DNA of 64,000 bases, taken from assembly GCF_018304765.1 (NCBI RefSeq), contig NZ_CP072643.1:868001-932000 (forward strand), in the 5' to 3' direction. The stretch comes from Chloracidobacterium sp. N. GTDB lineage: Bacteria; Acidobacteriota; Blastocatellia; Chloracidobacteriales; Chloracidobacteriaceae. A model generated the notes under the pieces. That model was not told the DNA's origin, ran no database searches, and worked only from the letters and a program-made list of their open reading frames with translations. Positions 1-18,188 of this stretch are shown here, piece after piece; position 1 is the first letter of the stretch, and the number at the start of each line of letters is the position of its first letter. A program made the position numbers and the translations under genes.

Positions 1-1892
<1,892 letters not shown>

Positions 1893-1968
1893 CGGCGCTA
1901 CCCTGCAAAGTCTTTTCTACGGCGACGCCCACGGCCTTGGGATGGGTCCGCCACCCCGGAAGAGACAT

Positions 1969-1985
1969 GCGGGCAGGATGCCCGC
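1969..1985. repeat. REP-like palindrome
   Basis: Perfect inverted repeat GCGGGCA-gga-TGCCCGC in the 189-bp gap between the helicase start and the first Rpn gene. It has no T-tract, so it looks like an extragenic palindrome rather than a classical terminator. Nothing else was recognised in the gap. Confidence 0.6.
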
Positions 1986-2081
1986 GCTCCCAGCGGGGTC
2001 CGGCCGGCGGATGATAAGCCTCATCGCCCCGCAAGTGCCTGGCTTCAGCCATGGCTTGCCTGGAGGTGCTTTGAAACCGCG

Positions 2082-3092
2082 CTATGGTGTCACAAAGACT
2101 TCTTCGAGGGTCGCGGCCGTGGCGGCTTTGGTCAGCAGACGTTCCAGTTCGGCGTCAGTGGCAGCATCCAGGCGCGACTGCCAGGGCGTCAGGTCGGCGT
2201 CGGGAAACCGTACCCGCAGCAGTTGCCGCAACGCCCACAGCTTGCCCTCGTGCTGCCCACGGTGCATACCCTGCTGCAAGCCCTGCTGCATCCCTTCCTG
2301 CAAGCCCTGCTGCACGCCTTCCCGCAACAACGCTTCCGCCCACTTCTGCACGTTCGTCGCCAGCATCGTCCCTTCCCCCGTCTCCAAAGTCTCCTCCGCC
2401 GCCATCATCGCCCCGGGATGCACCCGCTGCAAGTACCGCTTCACCCACTGCGTCAACACCCGGTCAATCCGCTCCCGCCCCGGCATCCCCCTCAGCGCCT
2501 CGCTGATGCGCCCCACCACCGCCAGCGCCTCTTCCTTGCCCTCCGCATTCTCCAACGCAAATATCCCCGCCACCACGTTCCGCACCCCAGCCAACTCGTG
2601 GTCGCCGTACGCCCCCTCGTCCAGCAGGTAGTACCGCAGCCGCGGCTGATATGCACGCAACACCGGCGGACACTCAATCACCTCTCCAATGTCCGTCGCC
2701 ACCCGCCACCGTCGCTCCCCGTTGTATAACACCACCGGCAGCACCGGCGGCAGCCGACGCGGGTCAACCCGCTTCTCCTTGATGAGTGAGTCGTACAGCG
2801 CCGCCACGTACTGCACCATCCGCACCGGCATCGCCGCGTCGGGCGTGGACTGAAACTCCAGCAGCAGATACAGGTACAGCGTCGTGTCGGCCATCTTCAC
2901 CCGCCAGACGACATCCTCTTCGCGCGACTGCATCGCTGGCGTGACAAAGCTGCCCGCCACCAGTTCCAGCGTGGAGAAGTCCAGCAGTTGGGCAATGTCC
3001 GGCGTGACAAACCCTTCAATGAGTTGCTGAACCAGTTCCGGCAGGCTGAACAGCGCCTTGTAGCCGGTGTCGTGAAAGGGCGCGTCGGTCAT
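2082..3092 (-). CDS. Rpn-family PD-(D/E)XK nuclease, tandem copy A
   Basis: 336 aa. Recombination-promoting nuclease/putative transposase family: N-terminus MTDAPFHDTGYKALFS, candidate PD-(D/E)XK residues Asp60 and Glu79-x-Gln81 (LLLEFQS), then a Gln/Gly repeat and a DUF4351-like C-terminal helical region. I start at the MTDAP methionine (3092); the frame stays open upstream only because it reads the tail of the preceding copy out of frame. The copy lies 20 bp after copy B. It is the most divergent copy at its 3' end, ending LEEVFVTP instead of LDAVFATE, and has the shortest Q/G repeat. These proteins are thought to nick DNA and promote RecA-independent recombination; the role here is unknown. 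Confidence 0.85.
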   Translation of the reverse strand: MTDAPFHDTGYKALFSLPELVQQLIEGFVTPDIAQLLDFSTLELVAGSFVTPAMQSREEDVVWRVKMADTTLYLYLLLEFQSTPDAAMPVRMVQYVAALYDSLIKEKRVDPRRLPPVLPVVLYNGERRWRVATDIGEVIECPPVLRAYQPRLRYYLLDEGAYGDHELAGVRNVVAGIFALENAEGKEEALAVVGRISEALRGMPGRERIDRVLTQWVKRYLQRVHPGAMMAAEETLETGEGTMLATNVQKWAEALLREGVQQGLQEGMQQGLQQGMHRGQHEGKLWALRQLLRVRFPDADLTPWQSRLDAATDAELERLLTKAATAATLEEVFVTP

Positions 3093-3112
3093 CGGCGGGC
3101 GGCTGCGTGCGG

Positions 3113-4147
3113 CTATTCCGTCGCAAACACCGCATCGAGGGTCGCGGCCGTGGCGGCTTTGGTCAGCAGATGTTCCAGTTCGGCGTCGGTGGCGGCGTCC
3201 AGGCGCGACTGGTAGGGCGTCAGGTCGGCTTCTGGAAACCGTACCCGGAGCAGTTGCCGCAACGCCCACAGCTTGCCCTCGTGCTGACCACGATGGACGC
3301 CCTGCTGCATGCCCTGTTGTAGCCCCTGCTGCATACCTTCCTGTATCCCCTGCTGGATGCCCTGCTGTCTGCCTTCCCGCAGCAGCTCTTCCGCCCACTT
3401 CTGCACGTTCGTCGCCAGCATCGTCCCTTCCCCCCTTTCCAGAGTCTCCTCCACCGCCATCATCGCCCCGGGATGCACCCGCTGCAAGTACCGCTTCACC
3501 CACTGCGTCAACACCCGGTCAATCCGCTCCCGCCCCGGCATCCCCCTCAGCGCCTCGCTGATCCGCCCCACCACCGCCAACGCTTCCTCTTTGCCCTCCG
3601 CATTCTCCAGCGCAAATATCCCCGCCACCACGTTCCGTACCGCCGCCAGTTCGTGGTCGCTGTACGCCCCCTCGTCCAGCAGGTAGTACCGCAGCCGCGG
3701 CTGATATGCACGCAACACCGGCGGACACTCAATCGCCTCCCCAACATCCGTCGCCACCCGCCACCGCCGCTCCCCGTTGTATAACACCACCGGCAGCACC
3801 GGCGGCAGCCGACGCGGGTCAACCCGCTTCTCCTTGATGAGTGAGTCGTACAGCGCCGCCACGTACTGCACCATCCGCACCGGCATCGCCACGTCCGGCG
3901 TGGACTGAAACTCCAGCAGCAGATACAGGTACAGCATCGTGTCGGCCATCTTCACCCGCCAGACGACATCCTCTTCGCGCGACTGCATCGCCGGGGTGAC
4001 AAAACTGCCCGCCACCAGTTCCAGTGTGGAGAAGTCCAGCAGTTGGGCAATGTCCGGCGTGACAAACCCTTCAATGAGTTGCTGAACCAGTTCCGGCAGG
4101 CTGAACAGCGCCTTGTAGCCGGTGTCGTGAAAGGGCGCGTCGGTCAT
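3113..4147 (-). CDS. Rpn-family PD-(D/E)XK nuclease, tandem copy B
   Basis: 344 aa, nearly identical to copies A, C and D through the nuclease core (Asp60, Glu79, Gln81). The start at MTDAP is preceded by the same 20-bp spacer as the other inner copies. It differs in the Q/G repeat (QQGIQQGIQEGMQQG), which is eight residues longer than in copy A. The C-terminus LDAVFATE matches copies C and D. Reading upstream of 4147 gives a long in-frame extension, but this is an out-of-frame translation of copy C. Confidence 0.85.
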   Translation of the reverse strand: MTDAPFHDTGYKALFSLPELVQQLIEGFVTPDIAQLLDFSTLELVAGSFVTPAMQSREEDVVWRVKMADTMLYLYLLLEFQSTPDVAMPVRMVQYVAALYDSLIKEKRVDPRRLPPVLPVVLYNGERRWRVATDVGEAIECPPVLRAYQPRLRYYLLDEGAYSDHELAAVRNVVAGIFALENAEGKEEALAVVGRISEALRGMPGRERIDRVLTQWVKRYLQRVHPGAMMAVEETLERGEGTMLATNVQKWAEELLREGRQQGIQQGIQEGMQQGLQQGMQQGVHRGQHEGKLWALRQLLRVRFPEADLTPYQSRLDAATDAELEHLLTKAATAATLDAVFATE

Positions 4148-4167
4148 CGGCGGGCGGCTGCGTGCGG

Positions 4168-5190
4168 CTATTCCGTCGCAAACACCGCATCGAGGGTCGC
4201 GGCCGTGGCGGCTTTGGTCAGCAGATGTTCCAGTTCGGCGTCGGTGGCGGCGTCCAGGCGCGACTGGTAGGGCGTCAGGTCGGCGTCTGGAAACCGTACC
4301 CGCAGCAGTTGCCGCAGCGCCCACACCTTGCCCTCGTGCTGCCCACGGTGCATACCCTGCCGCAAGCCCTGCTGCAAGCCCTGCTGCATCCCTTCCTGCA
4401 AGCCCTGCTGCACGCCTTCCCGCAACAACGCTTCCGCCCACTTCTGCACGTTCGTCGCCAGCATCGTCCCTTCCCCCGTCTCCAAAGTCTCCTCCGCCGC
4501 CATCATCGCCCCGGGATGCACCCGCTGCAAGTACCGCTTCACCCATTGCGTCAACACCCGGTCAATCCGCTCCCGCCCCGGCATCCCCCTCAGCGCCTCG
4601 CTGATCCGCCCCACCACCGCCAGCGCCTCTTCCTTGCTCTGCGCATTCTCCAGCGCAAATATCCCCGCCACCACGTTCCGCACCCCAGCCAACTCGTGGT
4701 CGCCGTACGCCCCCTCGTCCAGCAGGTAGTACCGCAGCCGCGGCTGATATGCACGCAACACCGGCGGACACTCAATCACCTCCCCAACATCCGTCGCCAC
4801 CCGCCACCGCCGCTCCCCGTTGTACAGCACCACCGGCAGCACCGGCGGCAGCCGACGCGGGTCAACCCGCTTCTCCTTGATGAGTGAGTCGTACAGCGCC
4901 GCCACGTACTGCACCATCCGCACCGGCATCGCCGCGTCCGGCGTGGACTGAAACTCCAGCAGCAGATACAGGTACAGCGTCGTGTCGGCCATCTTCACCC
5001 GCCAGACGACATCCTCTTCACGTGACTGCATCGCCGGGGTGACAAAACTGCCCGCCACCAGTTCCAGCGTGGAGAAGTCCAGCAGTTGGGCGATGTCCGG
5101 GGTGACAAACCCTTCAATCAGTTGCTGGACAAGCTCCGGCAGGCTGAACAGCGCCTTGTAGCCGGTGTCGTGAAAGGGCGCGTCGGTCAT
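4168..5190 (-). CDS. Rpn-family PD-(D/E)XK nuclease, tandem copy C
   Basis: 340 aa. Same domain order as its neighbours: nuclease core in residues 1-110 or so, helical middle region, Q/G repeat, DUF4351-like tail. It carries the private substitution NAQSKEEA where the other copies have NAEGKEEA. Its Q/G repeat is one tetrapeptide longer than in copy A. Spacers of 20 bp on both sides suggest one transcript for the four genes. Confidence 0.85.
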   Translation of the reverse strand: MTDAPFHDTGYKALFSLPELVQQLIEGFVTPDIAQLLDFSTLELVAGSFVTPAMQSREEDVVWRVKMADTTLYLYLLLEFQSTPDAAMPVRMVQYVAALYDSLIKEKRVDPRRLPPVLPVVLYNGERRWRVATDVGEVIECPPVLRAYQPRLRYYLLDEGAYGDHELAGVRNVVAGIFALENAQSKEEALAVVGRISEALRGMPGRERIDRVLTQWVKRYLQRVHPGAMMAAEETLETGEGTMLATNVQKWAEALLREGVQQGLQEGMQQGLQQGLRQGMHRGQHEGKVWALRQLLRVRFPDADLTPYQSRLDAATDAELEHLLTKAATAATLDAVFATE

Positions 5191-5210
5191 CGGCGGGCGG
5201 CTGCGTGCGG

Positions 5211-6257
5211 CTATTCCGTCGCAAACACCGCATCGAGGGTCGCGGCCGTGGCGGCTTTGGTCAGCAGATGTTCCAGTTCGGCGTCGGTGGCGGCGTCCAG
5301 GCGCGACTGGTAGGGCATCAGGTCGGCGTCTGGAAACCGTACCCGCAGCAGTTGCCGCAGCGCCCACAGCTTGCCCTCGTGCTGCCCACGGTGCATACCC
5401 TGCTGCAAGCCCTGCTGCATCCCTTCCTGCAAGCCCTGCTGCAAGCCCTGCTGCATCCCTTCCTGCAAGCCCTGCTGCACGCCTTCCCGCAACAACGCTT
5501 CCGCCCACTTCTGCACGTTCGTCGCCAGCATCGTCCCCTCCCCCGTCTCCAGACTCTCCTCCACCCCCATCATCGCCCCGGGATGCACCCGCTGCAAGTA
5601 CCGCTTCACCCACTGCGTCAACACCCGGTCAATCCGCTCCCGCCCCGGCATCCCCCTCAGCGCCTCGCTGATCCGCCCCACCACCGCCAACGCTTCCTCT
5701 TTGCCCTCCGCATTCTCCAGCGCAAATATCCCCGCCACCACGTTCCGCACCCCAGCCAACTCGTGGTCGCCGTACGCCCCCTCGTCCAGCAGGTAGTACC
5801 GCAGCCGCGGCTGATATGCACGCAACACCGGCGGACACTCAATCGCCTCCCCAACATCCGTCGCCACCCGCCACCGTCGCTCCCCGTTGTACAGCACCAC
5901 CGGCAGCACCGGCGGCAGCCGACGCGGGTCAACCCGCTTCTCCTTGATGAGTGAGTCGTACAGCGCCGCCACGTACTGCACCATCCGCACCGGCATCGCC
6001 GCGTCCGGCGTGGACTGAAACTCCAGCAGCAGATACAGGTACAGCATCGTGTCGGCCATCTTCACCCGCCAGACGACATCCTCTTCGCGCGACTGCATCG
6101 CCGGGGTGACAAAACTGCCCGCCACCAGTTCCAGCGTGGAGAAGTCCAGCAGTTGGGCGATGTCCGGGGTGACAAAGCCTTCAATCAGTTGCTGGACAAG
6201 CTCCGGCAGGCTGAACAGCGCCTTGTAGCCGGTGTCGTGAAAGGGCGCGTCGGTCAT
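5211..6257 (-). CDS. Rpn-family PD-(D/E)XK nuclease, tandem copy D (first of the array)
   Basis: 348 aa, first in transcription order, starting 67 bp after the methyltransferase stop. The same MTDAPFHDTGYKALFS start and PD-(D/E)XK residues are present. It has the longest Q/G repeat, three tetrapeptide units more than copy A (QQGLQEGMQQG repeated). Its upstream flank differs from those of A-C, so this start is unambiguous and supports choosing the equivalent Met in the other copies. Confidence 0.87.
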   Translation of the reverse strand: MTDAPFHDTGYKALFSLPELVQQLIEGFVTPDIAQLLDFSTLELVAGSFVTPAMQSREEDVVWRVKMADTMLYLYLLLEFQSTPDAAMPVRMVQYVAALYDSLIKEKRVDPRRLPPVLPVVLYNGERRWRVATDVGEAIECPPVLRAYQPRLRYYLLDEGAYGDHELAGVRNVVAGIFALENAEGKEEALAVVGRISEALRGMPGRERIDRVLTQWVKRYLQRVHPGAMMGVEESLETGEGTMLATNVQKWAEALLREGVQQGLQEGMQQGLQQGLQEGMQQGLQQGMHRGQHEGKLWALRQLLRVRFPDADLMPYQSRLDAATDAELEHLLTKAATAATLDAVFATE

Positions 6258-6324
6258 AGGCAGGAAATCCAGGTGTCAGTGCGATGCACCAGCCGCGCAT
6301 GCGCATCGGCGATACGGAACATCG

Positions 6325-15017
<8,693 letters not shown>

Positions 15018-15029
15018 CGGGGGCCTCCG

Positions 15030-15269
15030 TCAGAAGCTTGCAGGTGGTGAAGGGCATCCTGCCGTCGCATAAAGCTGCGGGGTGGCGGGCATCAAAACAC
15101 ATGACCAGTTGCCGTGGCAGCGCGTACCTGATGCCCGGCCTGATGCCGGGCGGATGCGCGTGCGCTTTGAGGCTGTCCGGGAGTTCTGCGTAGTGATTCC
15201 AAGTGCACGGCCCAGCCTATTCAGTGGCACTTTGTAGGCGTTTTTCAGGCGTTCTTCAGGGAGTCTCAT
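15030..15269 (-). pseudogene. Probable remnant of a HEPN toxin gene
   Basis: The ATG overlaps the stop of the upstream nucleotidyltransferase (ATGA), as in MNT-HEPN operons, and the first residues [10 protein letters not shown] look like a HEPN (DUF86) start. The remaining 70 codons lack any HEPN helix pattern or an Rx4-6H motif. I interpret it as a truncated or rearranged toxin. It may be merely an open frame; I see nothing else in this gap before the SNF2 gene. Confidence 0.35.
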
Positions 15270-15556
15270 AGCGGGACAGCCTCGTGCAACACCCGCTCAC
15301 GGATACGGGCTTTGAGTCCGCGACTGCTCACCACGTCCACTTTGACTCCCAGCAGTTCCTGAAGCTCAAGCCAGAGGCCGGCGTGGTCGAGAAGGCTCCG
15401 GTTCGGCTCGAAGTCCACAAGCAGGTCAATATCGCTCTGTTCATCGGCTTCTCCGCGAGCGACTGAGCCAAAGACACGCACGTTGTGAGCGCCGTACCTG
15501 GCGCACGTCTGTAAAATCTCTTCCCGCCTGGTTCTCAAGACTTCTTCAGGTGTCAT
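15266..15556 (-). CDS. MNT-type nucleotidyltransferase (minimal NTase antitoxin)
   Basis: 96 aa with the NTase signature [21 protein letters not shown], that is GS-x5-G... and DxD. It is the size of MntA-type antitoxins, which AMPylate a partner HEPN ribonuclease. The expected HEPN gene downstream is only a remnant, so this is probably an orphan antitoxin. Its start overlaps the stop of the preceding nucleotidyltransferase frame (ATGA). Confidence 0.85.
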   Translation of the reverse strand: MTPEEVLRTRREEILQTCARYGAHNVRVFGSVARGEADEQSDIDLLVDFEPNRSLLDHAGLWLELQELLGVKVDVVSSRGLKARIRERVLHEAVPL

Positions 15557-15970
15557 CGCCCACTCCTTTCCCTTCGAGACTGGCTGCGAGGGCGGCGGTG
15601 AGCTTCGTCGGGGCTTTCCTTCGCCTTTCCCAACAACGCCCCGGTCCCGTTCATACCCTCACGGCGAACATTCATCAGAAACGGGGTGTTTCGTGTCTGA
15701 TACTCTTCGGAAAGCACGAACGCGGTAGAAATGGCCACATCGTACTTCAGGCTGATCCGTGCAGCGGCTTCGGCCGTGTTCCTGATCAGTGCGCCGTAGT
15801 CAAAAGGGAGACGCATCACGCACAGGATGTCAATATCAGAACCTTCCTGTGCGTCTCCGCGTGCATGGGAGCCGTAGAGCACAACGGCTTCCAACGCTTC
15901 ACCCAGAAATTCTGGCCAGTTGATCCCGGTACTCCCGGATGATCGGTTCGATCCGGTTGGGCTTGACCAT
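15553..15970 (-). pseudogene. Frameshifted nucleotidyltransferase fused to a HEPN remnant
   Basis: The NTase core VVLYGSHARGD...GSDIDILCV and FLMNVRREG are intact. The natural N-terminus (ATG at 15970 after a GGAGGTGGG ribosome site; NRIEPIIREYRDQLARI) is in another frame, with the shift near 15912. At the 3' end the frame runs into [18 protein letters not shown], which resembles the start of a HEPN-domain partner and breaks off after about 30 residues. A frame starting at 15984 would avoid the shift but gives an N-terminus unlike the family. I therefore read it as a decayed NTase-HEPN toxin-antitoxin pair. Confidence 0.6.
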
Positions 15971-16052
15971 CCCACCTCCTTCAATCCATTCGGAAGAGGG
16001 TTTTTTGCACGTCTCCGAATGCCGTCCTGGGTCAGGCATTATCCATGCGCGG

Positions 16053-16799
16053 CTACTGGTTCAGAAACAGGCGGATGGGGTCGGCCACCGGCAGCGGTGC
16101 GGCTGTGACGAAACCTTCCGCCGCCGCAACGCCAATCAGGCTGCCACGGTAGATGTCGGCTGCGCGCCGCTGGCGGAGAAAATCCGGCGCCGAAAGGTAC
16201 GTCTGCGGCTCCCGGCTGCCCGGCTGGTGCAGTTGCGAAGCGTAGGCACTGATGACCTCATACTTGGCCGTGAACTGGGCGCTGATGTCCACGAGAAAGG
16301 TCGGCACGACCGCCGGGTTGAGCGGTGGCAGAAAGTGAATCAGCGCGCGCGTCCGCCAGCGCGGCAGGCCGCTTTCGGCGTCATAGTTGGCCAGCCGGGC
16401 ATGGTGAACGGCTGCCGCGACAATCCGCGCCAGACACTGGTGGTCGGGATGTTCTTCTGCCGGATGGTGCGTGAAGACCAGCGTCGGCCGCGCCTGGCGG
16501 ATGACGCGCACCAGCGCACGGCGGGCGGCGTCTTGGTCGGTGAAGTGGCCGTCGGGCCAGCCCAGATTGACGCGAAAGCTCGCGCCCAGTTGTGCAGCCG
16601 CTTCGGCGGCTTCGGCGGCACGCTGCTCCGGCGTCCCACGGGTGGCCAGTTCGGCGCGGCTGGCATCCACGAGACCCGTGCGGTAGCCTTCGGCGACCAG
16701 CTTTAGCAGCGTGCCGGCCATGGCCAGCTCGATGTCGTCGGGATGGGCGCCAATGGCCAGGGCGTCCACGGCGCACACCGCGTCCGCAATGGCTGACAT
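16053..16799 (-). CDS. bshB1: PIG-L family deacetylase, BshB1-like
   Basis: 248 aa. LmbE/PIG-L zinc deacetylase: AHPDD at residues 18-22 and the HPDHQ motif supply metal ligands, and GWPDGHF and NPAVVPTFLVDIS match the BshB1 subgroup. BshB1 removes the acetyl group from GlcNAc-malate in bacillithiol synthesis; the subgroup call is moderate. The ATG at 16799 overlaps the msrB stop by one base, so longer upstream starts inside msrB are unlikely. Pairing with msrB suggests a thiol/redox theme. Confidence 0.82.
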   Translation of the reverse strand: MSAIADAVCAVDALAIGAHPDDIELAMAGTLLKLVAEGYRTGLVDASRAELATRGTPEQRAAEAAEAAAQLGASFRVNLGWPDGHFTDQDAARRALVRVIRQARPTLVFTHHPAEEHPDHQCLARIVAAAVHHARLANYDAESGLPRWRTRALIHFLPPLNPAVVPTFLVDISAQFTAKYEVISAYASQLHQPGSREPQTYLSAPDFLRQRRAADIYRGSLIGVAAAEGFVTAAPLPVADPIRLFLNQ

Positions 16800-17206
16800 C
16801 ACTCTTCGGCTGGCTTGAAGTCCATGGAGATGGAGTTGATGCAGTAGCGCAGTCCGGTTTTGTCGCGTGGGCCGTCCTCGAAGACGTGTCCCAGATGCGA
16901 GCCGCACTGGGCGCACATCACCTCAAGCCGGCGCATGCCGTGGCTGAGATCGAGTTCGGTCACGACGGCCTCCGGTGTGACCGGCTCCCAGAAGCTCGGC
17001 CAGCCCGACCCGGATTCATACTTGGTCGCCGACGTAAACAGCGGTGCGCCACAGGCCACGCAGTGGTACGTCCCGGTACGCTTCTCGCGGTACAGCTTGC
17101 CGGTAAAGGCCCGCTCCGTGCCTTTCAGACGGGTGACGTAGTACTGTTCGGGCGTAAGCTGCGCCTGCCACTCGGCTTCGTCTTTCTGAACGGGAAACGT
17201 TTTCAT
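16799..17206 (-). CDS. msrB: Peptide-methionine (R)-S-oxide reductase MsrB
   Basis: 135 aa, full length. Structural zinc pairs are Cys49/Cys52 and Cys98/Cys101, and the catalytic Cys122 is in [22 protein letters not shown] is the typical substrate loop. It reduces methionine-R-sulfoxide in proteins, and no signal peptide is visible, so it is probably cytosolic. First gene of a two-gene unit with the deacetylase, divergent from the VanX-like gene; promoters for both should lie in 17207-17309. Confidence 0.96.
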   Translation of the reverse strand: MKTFPVQKDEAEWQAQLTPEQYYVTRLKGTERAFTGKLYREKRTGTYHCVACGAPLFTSATKYESGSGWPSFWEPVTPEAVVTELDLSHGMRRLEVMCAQCGSHLGHVFEDGPRDKTGLRYCINSISMDFKPAEE

Positions 17207-17309
17207 GGAACCTCCCCCACGCCTTGCTTGTCATGTGCGTCGCACATCTTTCATGTTCCGTGGTGTACGCTCAAGCCCGCGTAGCCGACGCCTCTCTGGA
17301 GATACCGTG

Positions 17310-18188
17310 ATGATGTGGAGACCATGGGTTGTTGCCGGGTGGCTGTTGTTCGCCGGTGGTTGGGGCAACGGCCAGTCCGTCCAGGCTTCGGCCCCCCAGG
17401 AAGCGCCTGTCAAAGGCGCGCCCGTGAAAGAAGCGCCTGTCAAAGGCGCGCCCGTGAAAGAAGCGCCTGTCAAAGGCGCGCCCGTGAAAGAAGCGCCTGT
17501 CAAAGGCGCGCCCGTGAAAGAAGCGCCTGTCAAAGGGGCGCCGGTGACGATGCCGGTCGAAACCGGCAGTTTTCGGCCCAGTGAACTCGTGGAGATTGTC
17601 CGGCTCGACCCGGGTATCCGGCTCGACATCCGCTATGCCACGGCCAACAACTTCGTCGGACGTCCGGTGTATGACGAACCGCGCGCCTTTTTGCAGCGTC
17701 CGGCGGCGGAAGCCCTGGTGAAGGCGCATCGGTGGTTGAAGGCGCATGGCTACGGTATCGTGGTTTTTGACGGCTACCGGCCGTGGCGGGTGACGAAACT
17801 GTTTTGGGAACTGACGCCACCCGACAAACGCAACTATGTCGCCGATCCGTCCAAGGGATCACTGCACAACCGTGGCTGTGCCGTGGATGTGTCCATGTAC
17901 GACCTGAACACCGGCGAACTCGTGACCATGCCGAGCGACTATGACGAAATGAGCGAGCGCGCCCACCCGGATTACACTGGCGGCACGGAAGAACAACGCC
18001 GTTTGCGCGACCTGCTGCGCACCGCCATGGAACTTCATGATTTCAAGGTGTACCGCTACGAGTGGTGGCACTTTGATCACAAGGACTGGCGGCAATACCG
18101 CGTCCAGGACATTCCCTTTTCTGAAATTCCCGTGTCTGAGTTGCCCTCGCAGCCGGGGGAGATACCGCCATCCAATCCGCGCTTATGA
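17310..18188 (+). CDS. Secreted VanX-type D-Ala-D-Ala dipeptidase with a repeat linker
   Basis: 292 aa from the ATG at 17310 (another ATG at 17313; GGAG at 17297). The N-terminus MMWRPWVVAGWLLFAGGW is a signal peptide. Next comes a linker of five 10-aa EAPVKGAPVK repeats, then the M15D catalytic domain with GSLHNRGCAVDVSMYD (zinc His and Asp) and EWWHFDH (ExxH). It would cleave D-Ala-D-Ala or related peptidoglycan dipeptides outside the cytoplasm. Genuine vancomycin resistance is unlikely, as no VanH or VanA is nearby. The stop overlaps the kinase start (ATGA). Confidence 0.88.
   Translation: MMWRPWVVAGWLLFAGGWGNGQSVQASAPQEAPVKGAPVKEAPVKGAPVKEAPVKGAPVKEAPVKGAPVKEAPVKGAPVTMPVETGSFRPSELVEIVRLDPGIRLDIRYATANNFVGRPVYDEPRAFLQRPAAEALVKAHRWLKAHGYGIVVFDGYRPWRVTKLFWELTPPDKRNYVADPSKGSLHNRGCAVDVSMYDLNTGELVTMPSDYDEMSERAHPDYTGGTEEQRRLRDLLRTAMELHDFKVYRYEWWHFDHKDWRQYRVQDIPFSEIPVSELPSQPGEIPPSNPRL
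17400..17549. repeat. 30-bp tandem repeat, four exact units plus one degenerate
   Basis: Units begin at 17400, 17430, 17460, 17490 and 17520 and encode EAPVKGAPVK. The fifth unit has drifted. Identical DNA in four units indicates recent expansion. Confidence 0.95.

Larger units (their letters stand above)
2082..6257. repeat. Four-copy tandem gene array with a period of 1043-1067 bp
   Basis: Starts fall at 6257, 5190, 4147 and 3092, giving periods of 1067, 1043 and 1055 bp. All differences are multiples of 12 bp and are explained by four-codon units in the Q/G-rich segment. The copies are otherwise nearly identical, including the 20-bp spacers, which points to recent unequal crossing-over or ongoing gene conversion. 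Confidence 0.9.

Noticed and set aside
2082..5613. Longer Rpn reading frames (473-481 aa) beginning MGEAVLAAGASRGDD
   Set aside because: The extra N-terminus is the 3' end of the preceding copy read in another frame. The first copy, with a different upstream flank, starts at MTDAP, and a 20-bp spacer precedes the same Met in the others.
17310..18188. Vancomycin-resistance cluster
   Set aside because: Only a VanX-like enzyme is present; no VanH, VanA/B ligase or VanRS.
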